Shown piece after piece: positions 35,808 to 42,884 of a DNA stretch of 64,000 bases. The translations under genes were made by a program, and so were the position numbers. Where the stretch lies: the NCBI GenBank assembly GCA_965214125.1, contig CBDCBA010000027.1:248001-312000 (forward strand), in the 5' to 3' direction. Source of the DNA: CBDCBA01 sp965214125. GTDB lineage: Bacteria > Planctomycetota > Phycisphaerae > Tepidisphaerales > Tepidisphaeraceae. Numbering within the stretch: position 1 is the stretch's first letter; each line of letters begins with the position of its first letter. The notes under the pieces were generated by a model. That model did not search any database. It worked only from the letters and a program-made list of their open reading frames with translations, and was not told where the DNA came from.

Positions 35808-37277
35808 GTGCCCCACCTGATCGCCGCCCTCGACGCGGGAACGACCTCCACGCGCTGCCTGCTCTTCGACGCCGGCGGCAACATCGTCGCGTCGGCGCAG
35901 AAGGAGCACCGCCAGATCACACCGCAACCCGGCTGGCTCGAACACGATCCGGTCGAGCTGGCCGACAACGCGCGAGCGGTGTGCGAGCAGGCGGTTGCCT
36001 CCGGAAACGTTGCCTGGAGCGACGTGGCGGCGATCGGCGTTACGAACCAACGGGAGACCTTCCTGCTCTGGGACCGCCGCTCCGGCCGGCCGCTGCACAA
36101 CGCGATCGTCTGGAGCGACGCCCGCACGAGCGATTTGTGCGAAACCCTGAAGGCAGACGGCGGAATCGACCGCTTTCGCGAGCGAACGGGCCTTCCGATC
36201 GCCACGTACTTTTCGGCGGGAAAGTACCGCTGGCTGCTCGACCACCTGCCCGACGCCCGCGCCGCCGGCCGGGGCGAGTTCATGGCCGGCACCGTCGACG
36301 CCTGGCTGCTCTGGAACCTAACGGGGCGGCCCGCAACGGACATCACCAACGCCAGCCGAACGCAACTCATGTCGCTCGATTCTCTCGCGTGGGACGACGA
36401 TCTGTGCGAGGCGTTCGACGTGTTCAAGCCCTGCCTGCCACCGATCCAGCCGAGCATCGGCGGCGACTTCGGCGAGGCGTTCGGAGTTCCCGTGGCCGCG
36501 GTCTTGGGCGATCAGCAGGCGGCCCTCTTTGGCCAGTGCTGCTTCGACCCCGGCGAGGCGAAAAATACCTACGGCACCGGCTGCTTCCTTCTGATGAACA
36601 CCGGCCGCGAGCGCGTCGCCAGCACGCACGGCCTGCTGACAACGCCCGCCTGCCAGGTCGCGGGCGAGCCGCCGACGTGGGCGCTCGAAGGATCGGTCGC
36701 GACCGCCGGAAGCGCGGTGCAGTGGCTGCGCGACAACCTCGGCCTCATCCAAAGTTCCGCCGACGTCGAGCCGCTCGCTGATTCGGTTGACGACAGCGGC
36801 GGCGTCGTCTTCGTCCCCGCACTCGGCGGGCTGTTCGCCCCGCACTGGGATGCAACCGCCCGCGGAACAGTGCTGGGCATCACCCAGCAAACGACCGCCG
36901 CCCACCTGGCGCGGGCGACGCTCGACGCGACGGCGTACCAGTCGGCCGACGTCTTCGACGCGATGGCCGCCGACGCCGGGCGATCGCTGGCGGCGCTGAA
37001 CGTCGACGGCGGCATGGCCGTGAATGACCGGGTGCTTCAGTTCCAGGCGGACCTGCTCGGCGTCCCCGTGACGCGGCCGGCGATGGTCGAATCCACCGCC
37101 GCCGGCGCCGCCTACGCCGCCGGCCTGGCCGTCGGCTTCTGGAAGGACCACGCCGAACTCCGCTCGCTGCGCCGCCCGGACCGCACCTTCGAGCCGCAGA
37201 TGGGCGCAGCCGAACGCGACCGCCTCCGCGCCCGGTGGGCAAAGGCGGTCGAACGCTCGAAATCCTGGACCGCGTAG
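35808..37277 (+). CDS. glpK: glycerol kinase
   Basis: A 489-residue FGGY-family kinase close to the usual 495-500. DAGTTSTRCLLFDAGG is the phosphate-1 motif, NQRETFLLWDRRSG and NAIVWSDARTSD form the glycerol-binding region, GTGCFLLMNTG follows, and the second ATPase motif is ALGGLFAPHWDATARG. It phosphorylates glycerol to sn-glycerol 3-phosphate. The start is GTG 35808, 4 bases after the GH10 stop. Its TAG stop lies inside the GTAG of the REP-like element at 37274-37340, so the element abuts or created the end of this gene. Confidence 0.94.
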   Translation: MPHLIAALDAGTTSTRCLLFDAGGNIVASAQKEHRQITPQPGWLEHDPVELADNARAVCEQAVASGNVAWSDVAAIGVTNQRETFLLWDRRSGRPLHNAIVWSDARTSDLCETLKADGGIDRFRERTGLPIATYFSAGKYRWLLDHLPDARAAGRGEFMAGTVDAWLLWNLTGRPATDITNASRTQLMSLDSLAWDDDLCEAFDVFKPCLPPIQPSIGGDFGEAFGVPVAAVLGDQQAALFGQCCFDPGEAKNTYGTGCFLLMNTGRERVASTHGLLTTPACQVAGEPPTWALEGSVATAGSAVQWLRDNLGLIQSSADVEPLADSVDDSGGVVFVPALGGLFAPHWDATARGTVLGITQQTTAAHLARATLDATAYQSADVFDAMAADAGRSLAALNVDGGMAVNDRVLQFQADLLGVPVTRPAMVESTAAGAAYAAGLAVGFWKDHAELRSLRRPDRTFEPQMGAAERDRLRARWAKAVERSKSWTA

Positions 37278-37340
37278 GGTGGGATTCATCCCACCATCTG
37301 CACGTCGCTGGACCCGGAGGTGGGATGAATCCCACCCTAC
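37274..37340. repeat. GTAG/CTAC two-armed REP-like element overlapping the glpK stop
   Basis: GTAG plus GGTGGGATTCATCCCACC, a 23-base spacer, GGTGGGATGAATCCCACC and CTAC. The arms are identical to those of the intragenic copy at 19922-19993, while the spacer differs. The TAG of the first GTAG is the glpK stop codon, and the element ends 4 bases before the rpsR stop (convergent). Confidence 0.85.
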
Positions 37341-37344
37341 GGGG

Positions 37345-37623
37345 TCAGAACGACGTCTCGACGTACGGCAGCAACGCCATGTAGCGGGCACGCTTGATCG
37401 CCTGGGCGATCAGGCGCTGCTGGGCAGCCGTAGCGCTGTTGCGGCGGCGGCCGTGCATCTTGCCGTTGCTGCTCATCATGCGGCGCAGCGACTCGGTGTC
37501 CTTGTAGTCGACGTACTCGACGCCGCTCTCGCTGGTCCTCATGACCTTGGCGGCGGCGGACTCGCGTTGCTGTTGTGGCCGGCCTGGGCTTTGCAAGCCG
37601 GGGCCTCGGTCTGGGCGGGCCAT
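37345..37623 (-). CDS. rpsR: 30S ribosomal protein bS18
   Basis: A 92-residue basic protein. The S18 core VDYKDTESLRRMMSSNGKMHGRR, then the RRNSATAAQQRLIAQAIKRARYMALLPYV motif, is a clear match. No zinc-binding cysteines are present, so it is the zinc-free form. A good ribosome-binding site (AGGAG) lies 7 bases before the ATG. It is not next to rpsF, ssb or rplI, which is its most common arrangement. Confidence 0.95.
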   Translation of the reverse strand: MARPDRGPGLQSPGRPQQQRESAAAKVMRTSESGVEYVDYKDTESLRRMMSSNGKMHGRRRNSATAAQQRLIAQAIKRARYMALLPYVETSF

Positions 37624-37783
37624 AGTTGATCTCCTGGTCGTTCGAAAAGCTGGGCCCGCCGCGTGGCGGGCCGGGCGAGCATGGTAGACCGCAGCCGCCA
37701 CGCATCAACTTCTGACGGCGGTGGACCGAAAGCGAAGCGAGGCCTGATCCGGTTCGCGCCGATGGTCGACACATCCGGTGGCG

Positions 37784-38770
37784 ATGCCGCTTGTTCCTCA
37801 CTGGCTCTCGATGACCGTGCTGCCGCTCGCGGCGGCGGCCGTCGTGCTGCCCGCCTCGCCGCCGCTCGCTGTCGCTGTCGCGATGGCGGTGCTCGTGGCC
37901 CTGCTCGGCTGGCGACTGCGCCGGGCGAACGTCGGGGCGCGCCGCCTGGCAACGGTGCTGCGGGCGCTCGAGGAGGATGGCCGCGCCGCCACGGCCCGCC
38001 TTCAGGCCGCCGCTGGCGACGACGCCTGCCTCCGCGACCTCGCCGACGCCGCCCAATCGCTCTGGTTCGCCCTCCGCCGCGAGCGCCGCCAGTCGCGGCA
38101 AATCCAGCGCGAGTGCGACCGCCGCCTCTCGCAGAACGTCGATCGCTTCCGCCGCGAGCTCGGCACCTGGCGCAACAAGGCTCACCGCGACGCCCTCACC
38201 GGCCTGGGCAACCGGGCGGCGTTGCAGGATCTGCTCCCGACTGCCGTTGAGCAGGCCAAGCTGGCCGGCCGAGACCTGTCGATCGTGATGATCGACGTCG
38301 ACTACCTCAAGACCATCAACGACGCCCTGGGCCACCCCGCGGGTGACGCCTTTCTCCGCGACGTCGGCGGCGTGATCCGCGAGACGCTGCGCGAAACCGA
38401 CGGCGCCTTCCGCTACGGCGGCGACGAGTTCGTCCTGCTGTTGCCCAGCGCATCGCCCGAGCAGGCGCGCGGCATGACCACGCGCCTGGCGCTCATGGCC
38501 GACACGATCGCCGAGGACGTTTGCGCCAAGCTGCCGCCGGGCGTCTGCGCCACGCGACGCCCCGGCCTGAGTTGCGGCGTCGCGGCGATGTCGCAGGTCG
38601 AGGAGGCCGGCGACGCCGAAAGCAAGCTCGGCGACGCCGAAAGCAAGCTCGGCGACGCCGAAAGCGAGCTCGGCGACGTAGAGAGCAAGCTCGGGGACCG
38701 CCTGCTCGCCAAGGCCGACGCCGACTGCTACCGCATCAAGCAACACCGCCGCATCTCGCGGGCGGCGTGA
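37784..38770 (+). CDS. GGDEF-domain diguanylate cyclase with a heptad-repeat insertion
   Basis: A 328-residue membrane-bound enzyme. There is a hydrophobic N terminus (two short spans, about residues 4-45), a coiled-coil linker and a GGDEF domain (about 140-320) beginning DALTGLGNRAALQDLL, with the active-site motif RYGGDEFVLLLP. It makes cyclic di-GMP, consistent with control of the flagella and glycan genes in this window. No inhibitory RxxD motif is obvious. Near the C terminus, four heptads of the form GDAESKL (21-bp DNA repeats, 38609-38692) are inserted before the last helix. The ATG at 37784 is chosen over GTG 37778. Confidence 0.87.
   Translation: MPLVPHWLSMTVLPLAAAAVVLPASPPLAVAVAMAVLVALLGWRLRRANVGARRLATVLRALEEDGRAATARLQAAAGDDACLRDLADAAQSLWFALRRERRQSRQIQRECDRRLSQNVDRFRRELGTWRNKAHRDALTGLGNRAALQDLLPTAVEQAKLAGRDLSIVMIDVDYLKTINDALGHPAGDAFLRDVGGVIRETLRETDGAFRYGGDEFVLLLPSASPEQARGMTTRLALMADTIAEDVCAKLPPGVCATRRPGLSCGVAAMSQVEEAGDAESKLGDAESKLGDAESELGDVESKLGDRLLAKADADCYRIKQHRRISRAA
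38609..38692 (+). repeat. 4 x 21-bp in-frame tandem repeat in the diguanylate cyclase gene
   Basis: Four consecutive 21-base units (38609, 38630, 38651, 38672) encode GDAESKL, GDAESKL, GDAESEL and GDVESKL. The first two are identical and the last has four changes, so the array expanded recently from one end. Being a multiple of three, copy number could vary without breaking the gene. Confidence 0.9.
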
Positions 38771-38776
38771 GCCGGG

Positions 38777-39142
38777 TCACTTCAGCGGGTCGTGGCCCCA
38801 GTTCTTGAGGCTGTGCGTCCACGTCATCTCCTTTAGTTCCTCCGGCGACTTGTCGGGGCGCTGCTTCGAGTGGCGGGCGATGTAGTTGATGACCTTCTTC
38901 ATGTCGCCGTAATCGTCATCGTCGAGGTCGGCCTTCTTTTTGTCCCGGATCGCGTTGATGCGGCGGCCCATCATGTGCCCGGTCGACTCGCCCCCCTCCT
39001 CCTGGTGGCGACCCGCTTCCTTTGATGCGTCGGTTTGCAGCCATTCGTCCAGCGCCTTGGGGGGCATGTTTGCCTTCTCGTTGAACTCGCTGTACACGTC
39101 GTCGCGCTCGCCTTGATCGACTTCGGGGCTTGCTTTGGCCAT
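38777..39142 (-). CDS. DUF3140-family protein
   Basis: A 121-residue basic/acidic soluble protein. KALDEWLQTDASKEAG, then GGESTGHMMGRRINAI, DDDDYGDMKKVINYIARHSKQRP and the C-terminal WTHSLKNWGHDPLK match the DUF3140 pattern very well. The function of this family is unknown; it is sometimes called DNA-binding. The ATG at 39142 gives the normal length. It overlaps no neighbour and lies 6 bases from the convergent diguanylate cyclase stop. Confidence 0.88.
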   Translation of the reverse strand: MAKASPEVDQGERDDVYSEFNEKANMPPKALDEWLQTDASKEAGRHQEEGGESTGHMMGRRINAIRDKKKADLDDDDYGDMKKVINYIARHSKQRPDKSPEELKEMTWTHSLKNWGHDPLK

Positions 39143-39176
39143 GCGAGTCGACTTGCAACGGGCGCGCCCGCAGCTT

Positions 39177-40370
39177 TCAAGAGATAGCGAAGTCAACGAG
39201 GTCGCCGAGCACGCGCCGCGCGTCGAGGTGCTCCTCGGCGACGCGCCGCGCCGCCGCAGCGTGCGCGCCGAAGTCGGACGCCGTCGCCCGCAGTGCCGCG
39301 ATGGCCTCGTCGGTGGTCGTCCACTCGAACAATCCCTCGCCGGTCGGCAACGCGAGCGGGCCGCTCGCGAAGCCGCTCGCCTGCGTCACCACGGGCCGAC
39401 CGCTGGCGAGGTAGCAGGCGGCGCGGTCGCTGAACCAGCCGCTGGCCAAATCGCTGTAGATCTGCTTGCACGGCGTGAACTCACCACGGGAGCCGCGGAT
39501 GAAGTCGCCGTAGGCGTCGAGGCCGAGCGACACCCGGTGCGAGTCGTCAAAGCCCCAGCCGGCCTCGGCGTAGGCCGCTTGGGCATCGTCGGGCATCGTC
39601 GCCATCGCCAGGCGCATCGAGCCGACACCAGGCGATCGCGGGACGTCCTTTGCGATTGCCCAACCGGGGGCCTTGCTGCTGAGCAGCTTCCGCCCGGCGA
39701 ACGCCACGTGGCGGTCCGTGTCGTGTTCCCAGCGGCCCAGCGTCGTCCACGCGGCGCCCGGCGGCGGCGGCGTGACCGGCCACCGGTCGAGCACGACCGG
39801 CTGGCGCGTCGGGTGCCAAGCGAGCCCGTTCGTCGGCACGTCGCAGCCGGCCGTTCCCAGTCGCGTGCCAAAGCTTGCGAGCCGGTCGAAGCGCCGCCAG
39901 TAGCCATCGAAGTCGGCGTCGCTGCGCATGCGCAGTTGCGTGTAGACCGGGTCGGTGTCGATGCCGAGCGTCCGCCGTGGCGCGGGGCGATCGTCGTCCC
40001 GCGGTGTCACGCCACTGACGGCTACGTAGAGGTCGGCCGCGGCAAACGTGTCATCCAGTTCCGCATCGCTCATGCCGAACGCCATTCGCTTCCCCGGCTC
40101 GACCAGCCGGCTGACGTACGCCCACCGCCCGCCGAAGCCGACGCGGGCGAAGCAGCGTTTGAGATACGCGATGCCGTAGGTCGGGTCGGGGTCGCTTGCG
40201 AAGGTGACGGGGTGGTACGGGTACGACCACTCGCCGCTGTCTTCGAGAAACGTGACACGGTGGCCGAGGCGTTCGAGGCCGAGCAGGTAGTGCAGGTGGT
40301 GCCACGTCATCCCCGCCAGCGGCAGGCCGACGATGTATCCGCCGACGAGGATGTTCAGCGGGCGACTCAC
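39177..40370 (-). CDS. GT-B-type glycosyltransferase, paralogue 2
   Basis: A 397-residue protein paralogous to its upstream neighbour. Shared landmarks include NILVGGYIVGLPLAGMTWHHLHYLLGLERLGH at the N terminus (first Rossmann half), LGIDTDPVYTQ, and the C-terminal donor-binding region SGWFSDRAACYLASGRPVVTQ with TGEGLFEWTTTDEA. It probably transfers an activated sugar in surface-glycan synthesis. The start is GTG 40370, overlapping the neighbour's stop by 4 bases (GTGA), so the two are translated as a unit. Confidence 0.8.
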   Translation of the reverse strand: MSRPLNILVGGYIVGLPLAGMTWHHLHYLLGLERLGHRVTFLEDSGEWSYPYHPVTFASDPDPTYGIAYLKRCFARVGFGGRWAYVSRLVEPGKRMAFGMSDAELDDTFAAADLYVAVSGVTPRDDDRPAPRRTLGIDTDPVYTQLRMRSDADFDGYWRRFDRLASFGTRLGTAGCDVPTNGLAWHPTRQPVVLDRWPVTPPPPGAAWTTLGRWEHDTDRHVAFAGRKLLSSKAPGWAIAKDVPRSPGVGSMRLAMATMPDDAQAAYAEAGWGFDDSHRVSLGLDAYGDFIRGSRGEFTPCKQIYSDLASGWFSDRAACYLASGRPVVTQASGFASGPLALPTGEGLFEWTTTDEAIAALRATASDFGAHAAAARRVAEEHLDARRVLGDLVDFAIS

Positions 40371-41572
40371 GAGTCGATCGCCTCCAGCATCGGCGGGATC
40401 ACGCGGTCGGGGGCGAGGTGTTCGCGGGCGAAGTCGTAGGCGGCGGCGCGGTGGTGGGTGTAGTTGGCGGCGACGGCGTCGAGGCCGGCGGCGGCCTCGG
40501 CGGCGGTCGTGAACGCGAGGCATCCCGCGTCGCTCGGTAACCCCCTGGCCCAGCCCGTGTCCTGCACCACCGCCGGCCGGCCCGCCGCCAGGTAGCAGGC
40601 CGTGCGGCAACTGAACCACCCGCTGCGCGTCGCAACGTACACGTCCTTCGCCACGCTCCACTCGCCCGACGAACACGTGATGTAATCGCGATACGCCTCG
40701 GGCGTCATCGACACCGGCAGCGCCCGCACAAATGGCCAGCCGGCGTCGCGAATCTGCTTCGGGTCGAACGTGTGCCCCGTCACCGCGACCTCCAGCGAAA
40801 CCTCAGTTCGGCCCGGCAGGTCGAGGCACTTGTCGAACTCGGTCGTCTTTTGGAAATACTCCCGCCCATCGTAAATGAGCGGCCCTTTGAAGTAGTTCCA
40901 CGTCATCACCGTTGTGAACGGCGCCTTGGGCGGCGGCGCGATTTGCCGGGCTTCCTCCCACGCCGGCAGCGACACGACGGGCCGCGTGACCTTCCAATCG
41001 AGGCCGCACCGGGGGATCAGGCAGTCATCACCGTGGATGTTTTCGGCGTAGGTGAGGTGGACGTCGTGCTCGTCGCGAACCTGGCGTTCCCAGCGGTCGA
41101 CGTTCTCACTCCACGCGGGCTTGGTAGCGAGGACGATCTGGTTATAGCCGGGGTCGGTGTCGAGGAAGACGCGCTTGGCCCGCGGGTTGAGCGACTCCGG
41201 CAGAAAGCACGCGCCGCTGACGTTCAGGTAGATGTCAGCCGACTTGGCCACCTCGTCGAAGGCGGCCTTGGTCATGCCGAAGTGGCGGTCGTGCAGGAGC
41301 ACATAACACCACTTCTCCGCCAACTGCGGGGCGTGGCGGTCGAAGAAGCGGCGCAGGAAACCGACGGTGTAATCGGGCTCGTCAACGGGATAGTTGCTGA
41401 CCGGATGGTGCGGCCAGACCCACGTGTCCTCGTGGTAGTAAACGTCATGGCCGAGCTCGCTCAGGGCGAGCAGGTAGTGGAAATAGTCCCACGCGACGCC
41501 GCCGAGCGGGAACTGCCCGACAAGGCCACCGACGAGGATGCGGAGCTTGTCGGGCAAGGTGAGACGGATCAT
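40367..41572 (-). CDS. GT-B-type glycosyltransferase, paralogue 1
   Basis: A 401-residue protein. RILVGGLVGQFPLGGVAWDYFHYLLALSELGHDVYYHEDT is the N-terminal acceptor half. FLDTDPGYNQ and the C-terminal SGWFSCRTACYLAAGRPAVVQDTGWARGLPSD fit a GT-B glycosyltransferase donor site. It is clearly related over its whole length to the next gene, implying local duplication. The exact sugars are unknown. The locus also contains an ABC exporter and a glycosidase-glycosyltransferase fusion, so it probably serves exported glycan synthesis. Confidence 0.8.
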   Translation of the reverse strand: MIRLTLPDKLRILVGGLVGQFPLGGVAWDYFHYLLALSELGHDVYYHEDTWVWPHHPVSNYPVDEPDYTVGFLRRFFDRHAPQLAEKWCYVLLHDRHFGMTKAAFDEVAKSADIYLNVSGACFLPESLNPRAKRVFLDTDPGYNQIVLATKPAWSENVDRWERQVRDEHDVHLTYAENIHGDDCLIPRCGLDWKVTRPVVSLPAWEEARQIAPPPKAPFTTVMTWNYFKGPLIYDGREYFQKTTEFDKCLDLPGRTEVSLEVAVTGHTFDPKQIRDAGWPFVRALPVSMTPEAYRDYITCSSGEWSVAKDVYVATRSGWFSCRTACYLAAGRPAVVQDTGWARGLPSDAGCLAFTTAAEAAAGLDAVAANYTHHRAAAYDFAREHLAPDRVIPPMLEAIDS

Positions 41573-41664
41573 ACGAGACGCCGGAGGCGAACGAGGGTCG
41601 CCTTCGGCGTCGCGCTGGGCGAAATGAGCGGCGGGTCGCTTCGTGCCGCCCCCTCCTGTTGGCG

Positions 41665-41873
41665 CTAGCGGCGCGGCTGGCCGCCTTTGGGGTCGCGATC
41701 CCCCAAGTCGCCGAGTCGTCGCGCAGGCGTTTGATCGTCACGCCGTTGCCATTGGCTGTGGCTCGAAGCTGGCCGTTGGGAACATTCCAGAAGTCGAGCA
41801 CGATCTCGCCGTCGATCTTCATCTGCTGGCGCGGGCGAACGATGCCGGGATTGCCGCTGATGCCGCCGGGAAC
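41665..41873 (-). pseudogene. out-of-frame C-terminal part of the RTX gene
   Basis: From about 41873 a different minus-strand frame reads PGGISGNPGIVRPRQQMKID, then EIVLDFWNVPNGQLRATANGNGVTIKRLRDDSATWG, a natural protein C terminus. Adding one C in the CCC near 41868-41873 joins it to the RTX frame as TFEFPGGISG. A second single-base addition at CCCC near 41697-41700 would lead to the TAG at 41665-41667 (TPKGGQPRR). As written the fragment has no start and runs on without a stop. Confidence 0.6.
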
Positions 41874-42712
41874 TCGAAGGTGATCCGGTCGGGCGTGAGC
41901 GGGCCGGCGATGTTGAGCGTGTCGTGGCGGGTAAAATCGGTAATGCGTCGGCGATGCGCGTTGGGACCGCCCGTGGTCGAGTAGGGCTCGAGGTTCTGCG
42001 ACGGCATGTTGATGATACCTTTGCCGGCGTCGGTCTGGATGTGAAACCGGCCGGTGCCGACGTTGATGGTGTCATCTCCGGGGCCGGCGTAGATGGCGTC
42101 GTTGCCGCCGCCGTCGTTGATCGTATCGTTGCCTGGGCCGGTGAAAAAGAGCTCGTTGGGCTTGTTGATGTCCTTGGCGAAGAAGAGCAGCGAGGTGCCC
42201 TCCCTTTTTTCTTTGTCGTTGGCCGGGTTGTCGTCGACGTAGCCGTTGAAGATCTCGAGGCCGTCGAGACGGGTCGTGCCGAGAACGACGTAGAAGTCGT
42301 CGCCGTCGCCGCCCAGGAGGGTGTCGGCGTTGCCGGCCCCGCCGTCGTAGTGATCGTCGTCCTCGCCGCCGTCCATGTAGTCAAAGTCGCCGGAGTAGGC
42401 GTCGCCGGTGCTGAGTCGATCGTCGCCGGGCCCGCCGAAGAGCGTGTCCTGCTCTTCGCCGCCGGAGATGGTGTCGTTGCTTTCCTGACCATGGAGGTAG
42501 TCGGCGCCACCACCGCCGTCGAGTTGGTCGTGACCGCCGCCGCCTTCGATGCGGTCCTCGCCGAGCCCGCCGCCCACCGTGTCGTTGCCGCCGCCTGCGA
42601 CGATGGTGTCGTTGCCGGTCCCGCCCTCGATGTCGTCGGCGCCCTCGCCGCCGTCGATGCCGTCGTTGCCCGCGTGGCCCTGGATGGTGTCGTTGCCATC
42701 GCGACCGGCCAA
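41819..42712 (-). CDS. RTX-type calcium-binding repeat protein, truncated and frameshifted
   Basis: Tandem nonapeptides of the hemolysin type (GGxGxDxLx) run through most of the protein, for example GGTGNDTIVAGGGNDTV and GPGDDTINVGTG, forming calcium-binding beta-rolls usually found on secreted proteins. Both ends are damaged. Upstream in the same frame (DDVLNGRDGDDG) the repeats go on to a stop near 42790 without ATG or GTG, so only a TTG at 42712 can serve as start and no signal peptide is seen. At the other end this frame stops at 41819, while a sensible continuation lies in another frame (next entry). Confidence 0.7.
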   Translation of the reverse strand: MAGRDGNDTIQGHAGNDGIDGGEGADDIEGGTGNDTIVAGGGNDTVGGGLGEDRIEGGGGHDQLDGGGGADYLHGQESNDTISGGEEQDTLFGGPGDDRLSTGDAYSGDFDYMDGGEDDDHYDGGAGNADTLLGGDGDDFYVVLGTTRLDGLEIFNGYVDDNPANDKEKREGTSLLFFAKDINKPNELFFTGPGNDTINDGGGNDAIYAGPGDDTINVGTGRFHIQTDAGKGIINMPSQNLEPYSTTGGPNAHRRRITDFTRHDTLNIAGPLTPDRITFEFPAASAAIPASFARASR

Positions 42713-42802
42713 CCCATCATCACCGTCGCGCCCGTTGAGTACGTCGTCGCCTTCGCCGCCGTCGATCTGATCGGTGGGTCGGGTCGGTGGTCAGCAGCTA
42801 CT

Positions 42803-42839
42803 GGGATTGTCCCGATACAGCCCGGCGTCCCCCGACGCC
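42803..42839. terminator. two short hairpins between the ABC exporter and the RTX gene
   Basis: GGGA-TTG-TCCC (42803-42813) and GGCGTC-CCCC-GACGCC (42824-42839) stand close together in the 172-base gap between the stop of the ABC exporter gene and the RTX gene, both on the minus strand. No T-run follows, so intrinsic termination is uncertain; together they could be remnants of a REP-like pair. Confidence 0.35.
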
Positions 42840-42884
42840 TGTGATGGACGCCAGACTAGCCGAAAGGCTTGCGGAACAACAGCT

